Below the pieces are notes generated by a model. That model saw only the letters and a program-made list of their open reading frames with translations. It ran no database searches and had not been told where the DNA came from. This document shows, in pieces, positions 61,316 through 64,000 of a stretch of DNA of 64,000 nucleotides. The stretch comes from Cichorium intybus (taxonomy: Eukaryota; Streptophyta; Magnoliopsida; Asterales; Asteraceae): the NCBI GenBank assembly GCA_023525715.1, contig CM042009.1, forward strand, positions 128,056,645 through 128,120,644, read 5' to 3'. Positions within the stretch are counted from its first letter, which is position 1, and every line of letters starts with the position of its first letter. The position numbers were made by a program, and so were the translations under genes.

Positions 61316-62209
61316 TTAATGCAAGAACTAAACCTTCATGTGACTATAAGCTAAACCCTACAGAAAAGTGGTAATGTTGATTAAAGATTTTAGTTTGTTA
61401 ACATTCATTGTGGGTACTATGAATATCATACGCAAAAAAAAAATAAAAAAAATTCATGCAGGTAATGCTTGTTATGTACAAGAAAACTAAAGTTTGGTGG
61501 GGCCAAGGAGGGTCTTATATTTCCTCTTCGGAGACCGACCTTTTGTTCCTATGATGCAAACAAGATTTCACATAAGTCAAGTATTCTTATTCAAGTTATA
61601 GCAGAAGAATTTTAGAAAACTCAAGCCGACATAGATTCCTGAATCAATCGATCATGTAACAATAAGAAGACGAGAATTAATTCTAATCGATCATGTTCAC
61701 GGTATATGTAACAATAATCCAAAAAAAAAAAGATTCATGCCATGTTCGATTTGGTTTCAACTAAAAATCATGTTCACGTTGTGGATCAATAGCAAACCGT
61801 GAATAGAAGGAGAGAATGAATACAGACCGAATAAAGAAGAAGGTCTAGAATGAACACGCAAAGGAGAAAGCATACCTGGAGGAGAAAAACGATGGTCGAT
61901 GCTGCAAGAAGAGTTGATGTTGTTCCTGTTGTTGCTGGAGAATACGGGTTGAAGAGGCGACGTCTACTTCATATAATAGGGTTCAGGGGCATATAAGTCA
62001 ATATTATTGGATATACATCGGGAGGTTATTTCTTTCTCTCCAAATCAGTCCGATTTGGGAGGAAAGATTGGAGGGATAAGGATCCTCTCTAATACTTCCG
62101 TTTCTTTCCGAATCCTTCCCCGAAAAAACTCGGGAACACTGATTTCGTTTCCTTTCTTTCCACATCCCTCACCTTCCCTCCATAAGTTGTACTCGGGAAC
62201 AAGGCGTAA

Positions 62210-62600
62210 GTCATTGTTTTTAAAATCAGACCATCTTCATCTGGAAACTAATCGCACGCTTAGTCCCTCCATCTATAAGGTGTTAAAACACATCATTAAA
62301 TACCCCACGTGCAAGGCACGCATGAGTATTTTCTTTCTTTCATGTATATCGTATACCAGTGCCAAATTACAACTCGAAATCGGTACGAAATTTCACAATG
62401 CTCGTTTCTTTCAAAAACACATACACACACAGTCGACGAAAACTCTAAATTCGGAACGTCATTCGCAATTTATACCGATGGTTTCATGGCATATTCGTGC
62501 AACTATGGCAGAATTCGATGGTGGAAGACGATACGGTAAGTATACACTGATTATATTTGTGGTTTTCCTAAACATAATTGTAACAACGCTTTCAATTTGG
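62210..62600. other. Displaced upstream flank of SKD1
   Basis: It continues the sequence interrupted at 57737. Small frames (62309-62539, and one that starts inside the transposon) have no recognised domain. A GTAAGTAT donor-like site after an ATG-containing stretch (about 62500-62540) hints at a possible first exon of an upstream gene, unproven. Confidence 0.35.
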
Positions 62601-64000
62601 TATGTATGAGTCAATTCCCTTCGATATTTCTAAGATATATGTTTAATATATGGTGGTAGTAGTGTGATGGTTTTGGTGAAAAATGACTTAAATGTAAGAA
62701 ATTTTGTTATGAGGGCCATTTTTTCCAAAAGGGTGAAACTATGGATTAAGGTTGATTTAGTCAATGACTTAAATGAATAATAAGTTTACTCATGGGGTAG
62801 AACTCTAAAATTTAAGAATTTCATTTAATAATCTAGTAAGTTTTGGGGTCGTTTGTGAAAAAACTGAATTTTGAAGGGCCATTATTGCCAATCCTGGAAA
62901 GTGACGTGTATTAGTTGGGAATCTTCCCATTTCGGTAAGAATATGCATTTTTCAGAGAATAAGAAAGGGGAGGAGGTGATTTTGAAGGCATACATGAAGA
63001 ATCAAGCTTGGTTTTGAAGAATTATCAAAGCAATTGAAAAGTTCTAGCAATTTAATGTAAGAATCTATCAAATTCTAGCTTTGAAACCCGATTTTGGGTT
63101 GGGGTGCTGTGCAATCCGAGTTTATAAGTTGGGGGAGAGTTATACATATGATCCTAAGTGGTTAATTATTGTTTCTAAGCACCAAGTGATCATTATCCAA
63201 CTAATGGATAACTTAGAATCATGAATGGTGTGATTTTAGTCGCTTGAACCCTATAAATTTGGGGTTTATGTAATCTACGATTTTTATGGAATTAATGGGT
63301 CATAAATAGTGTTTTAGATGAAATAAACTACTCTTACTTGTTTCCTACTGATTCCAAGCAATTATTGGGTAATTAGAACCGATTTACAAACTAAGGATGG
63401 AATGGAATCAAGAATTCCATAGATGAAATCCCACAAAAAATTTGTAAATGAAGTCATGAGCTTGGTAGTGTTAGGGGGCGTGTTTTAGGACTGAAAGAAC
63501 TCTAATTTTTGGTTGTTTTGTTACCTTTTGGTTGACACTTTAGGAGATAAAATAAGTAATTGGAAATATGTAAGCAAAAAATAATCCATTCCTTCTTGAA
63601 TTGTTGGAATATATAAAGAAATAACAAATGGGAAGTGATCACGACTTACTTGACATCTAAATTAACGTGAGTAACCTCTTCCTTATCCCCTTGAATGATA
63701 TAAATATGATTGAATTAAGCTTGTGCAGGTGCCTATGTGGCTTGTAATTGCCTATGTGGCTTGTAATTTCCTAAGTGGCTTGATTTTGCCTAAGTGGCTT
63801 GTTTTTTCCTAAGTGGCTAAATATTGCTTAAGTGGCTTGTTAATGCATGTGTGGCTCGTTTGTGTCTAAGTGGCTAGGATAATATGTTTTGTTATATGTT
63901 ACTGTTTGTTTTTGTGTTATGTTATATATTGTAGGGTTGCTTACTAAACTTTATAAGCTTACCATGTGTATCTGTGTGTTGTTAACATTGCAGGTCCTAG
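62600..64000 (+). repeat. Chromovirus-type LTR, right end outside window
   Basis: Non-coding DNA with the kind of words found in plant gypsy LTRs (GGGCCATT, AAGTTTTGGGGTCG) and, near the edge, a GCTTACTAAA...AAGCTTACC motif (63938-63963) followed by GCAGGT, parallel to the solo LTR (38751-38772, inverse). The left boundary is uncertain. A 19-bp tandem repeat is embedded. Confidence 0.5.
63732..63881 (+). repeat. 19-bp minisatellite, about 8 copies
   Basis: Units CCTAAGTGGCTTGTTTTTT and variants (core TAAGTGGCTTG) repeat eight times head to tail at a 19-bp step, with divergence rising to the right. The units are contiguous. Confidence 0.9.

Larger units (their letters stand above)
57741..62206 (-). 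mobile_element. PIF/Harbinger DNA transposon, structurally complete and putatively autonomous
   Basis: It is bounded by TAA direct repeats (57738-57740 and 62207-62209), the Harbinger TWA-type target duplication. The left end is CGCCCTGTTCCCGAGT and the inverted right end CGCCTTGTTCCCGAGT, matching at 15 of 16 positions. Subterminal GTTCCCGAG copies recur near both ends. The element carries both Harbinger genes, the Myb/SANT-like protein (58309-59355) and the DDE transposase (59519-60837), both on the minus strand with open frames and clean introns. I see no disabling mutation, so it may be young and possibly active. Confidence 0.93.

Noticed and set aside
62007..62609. 200-residue ORF
   Set aside because: Crosses the right end of the Harbinger element and its target duplication; composite of transposon and flank.
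63732..63881. CRISPR-like array
   Set aside because: Plant DNA; the 19-bp units are contiguous with no unique spacers.

Overview
This is a plant nuclear genome segment. The genes have GT-AG introns, the intergenic DNA is AT-rich and crowded with LTR retrotransposons, and the three intact genes match flowering-plant proteins: the histone chaperone HIRA, a DYW-class pentatricopeptide repeat (PPR) protein and the ESCRT ATPase SKD1/VPS4. The retroelement types suggest a eudicot, possibly Asteraceae. That last step is recollection, not proof. No prokaryotic, organellar, tRNA, rRNA or CRISPR feature was seen.

Layout. Positions 1-14840 are a stack of nested, mostly non-autonomous LTR elements: a chromovirus-type LTR end, a Ty1/copia 3' half with its LTR, a pol-less Athila/Tat-like Ty3/gypsy element whose LTR carries a small hAT-type insertion, a third LTR element with unrecognised ORFs, and a reversed copia fragment meeting a forward LTR head to head. 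Positions 14840-23270 hold low-information DNA, a pseudogene of the tRNA m1A58 methyltransferase subunit TRM6, a pseudogene of a Harbinger-related Myb/SANT-type protein, AT microsatellites and long-TIR Mutator-like elements. Positions 23642-35534 are one LTR retrotransposon present as LTR-internal-LTR-internal-LTR, bounded by a 5-bp duplication. Positions 36073-43795 hold a second palindromic element, a solo LTR with target duplication and an old relative of the triple-LTR element. Positions 44441-57402 are the gene island: HIRA (-), PPR (+), SKD1 (-). Positions 57741-62206 are an apparently intact PIF/Harbinger transposon encoding both its transposase and its Myb-like partner, sitting 338 bp upstream of the SKD1 start codon. 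The right end (about 62600-64000) is another chromovirus-type LTR cut by the window.

How parts work together. HIRA (nucleosome assembly), SKD1 (endosomal ESCRT-III disassembly) and the PPR protein (organelle RNA editing) are unrelated housekeeping genes. PPR and SKD1 converge with 417 bp between stop codons. The two Harbinger proteins act together in transposition. The most informative structure is the triple-LTR element: by eye its middle LTR matches the right LTR in its left part and the left LTR in its right part, the signature of one unequal crossover.
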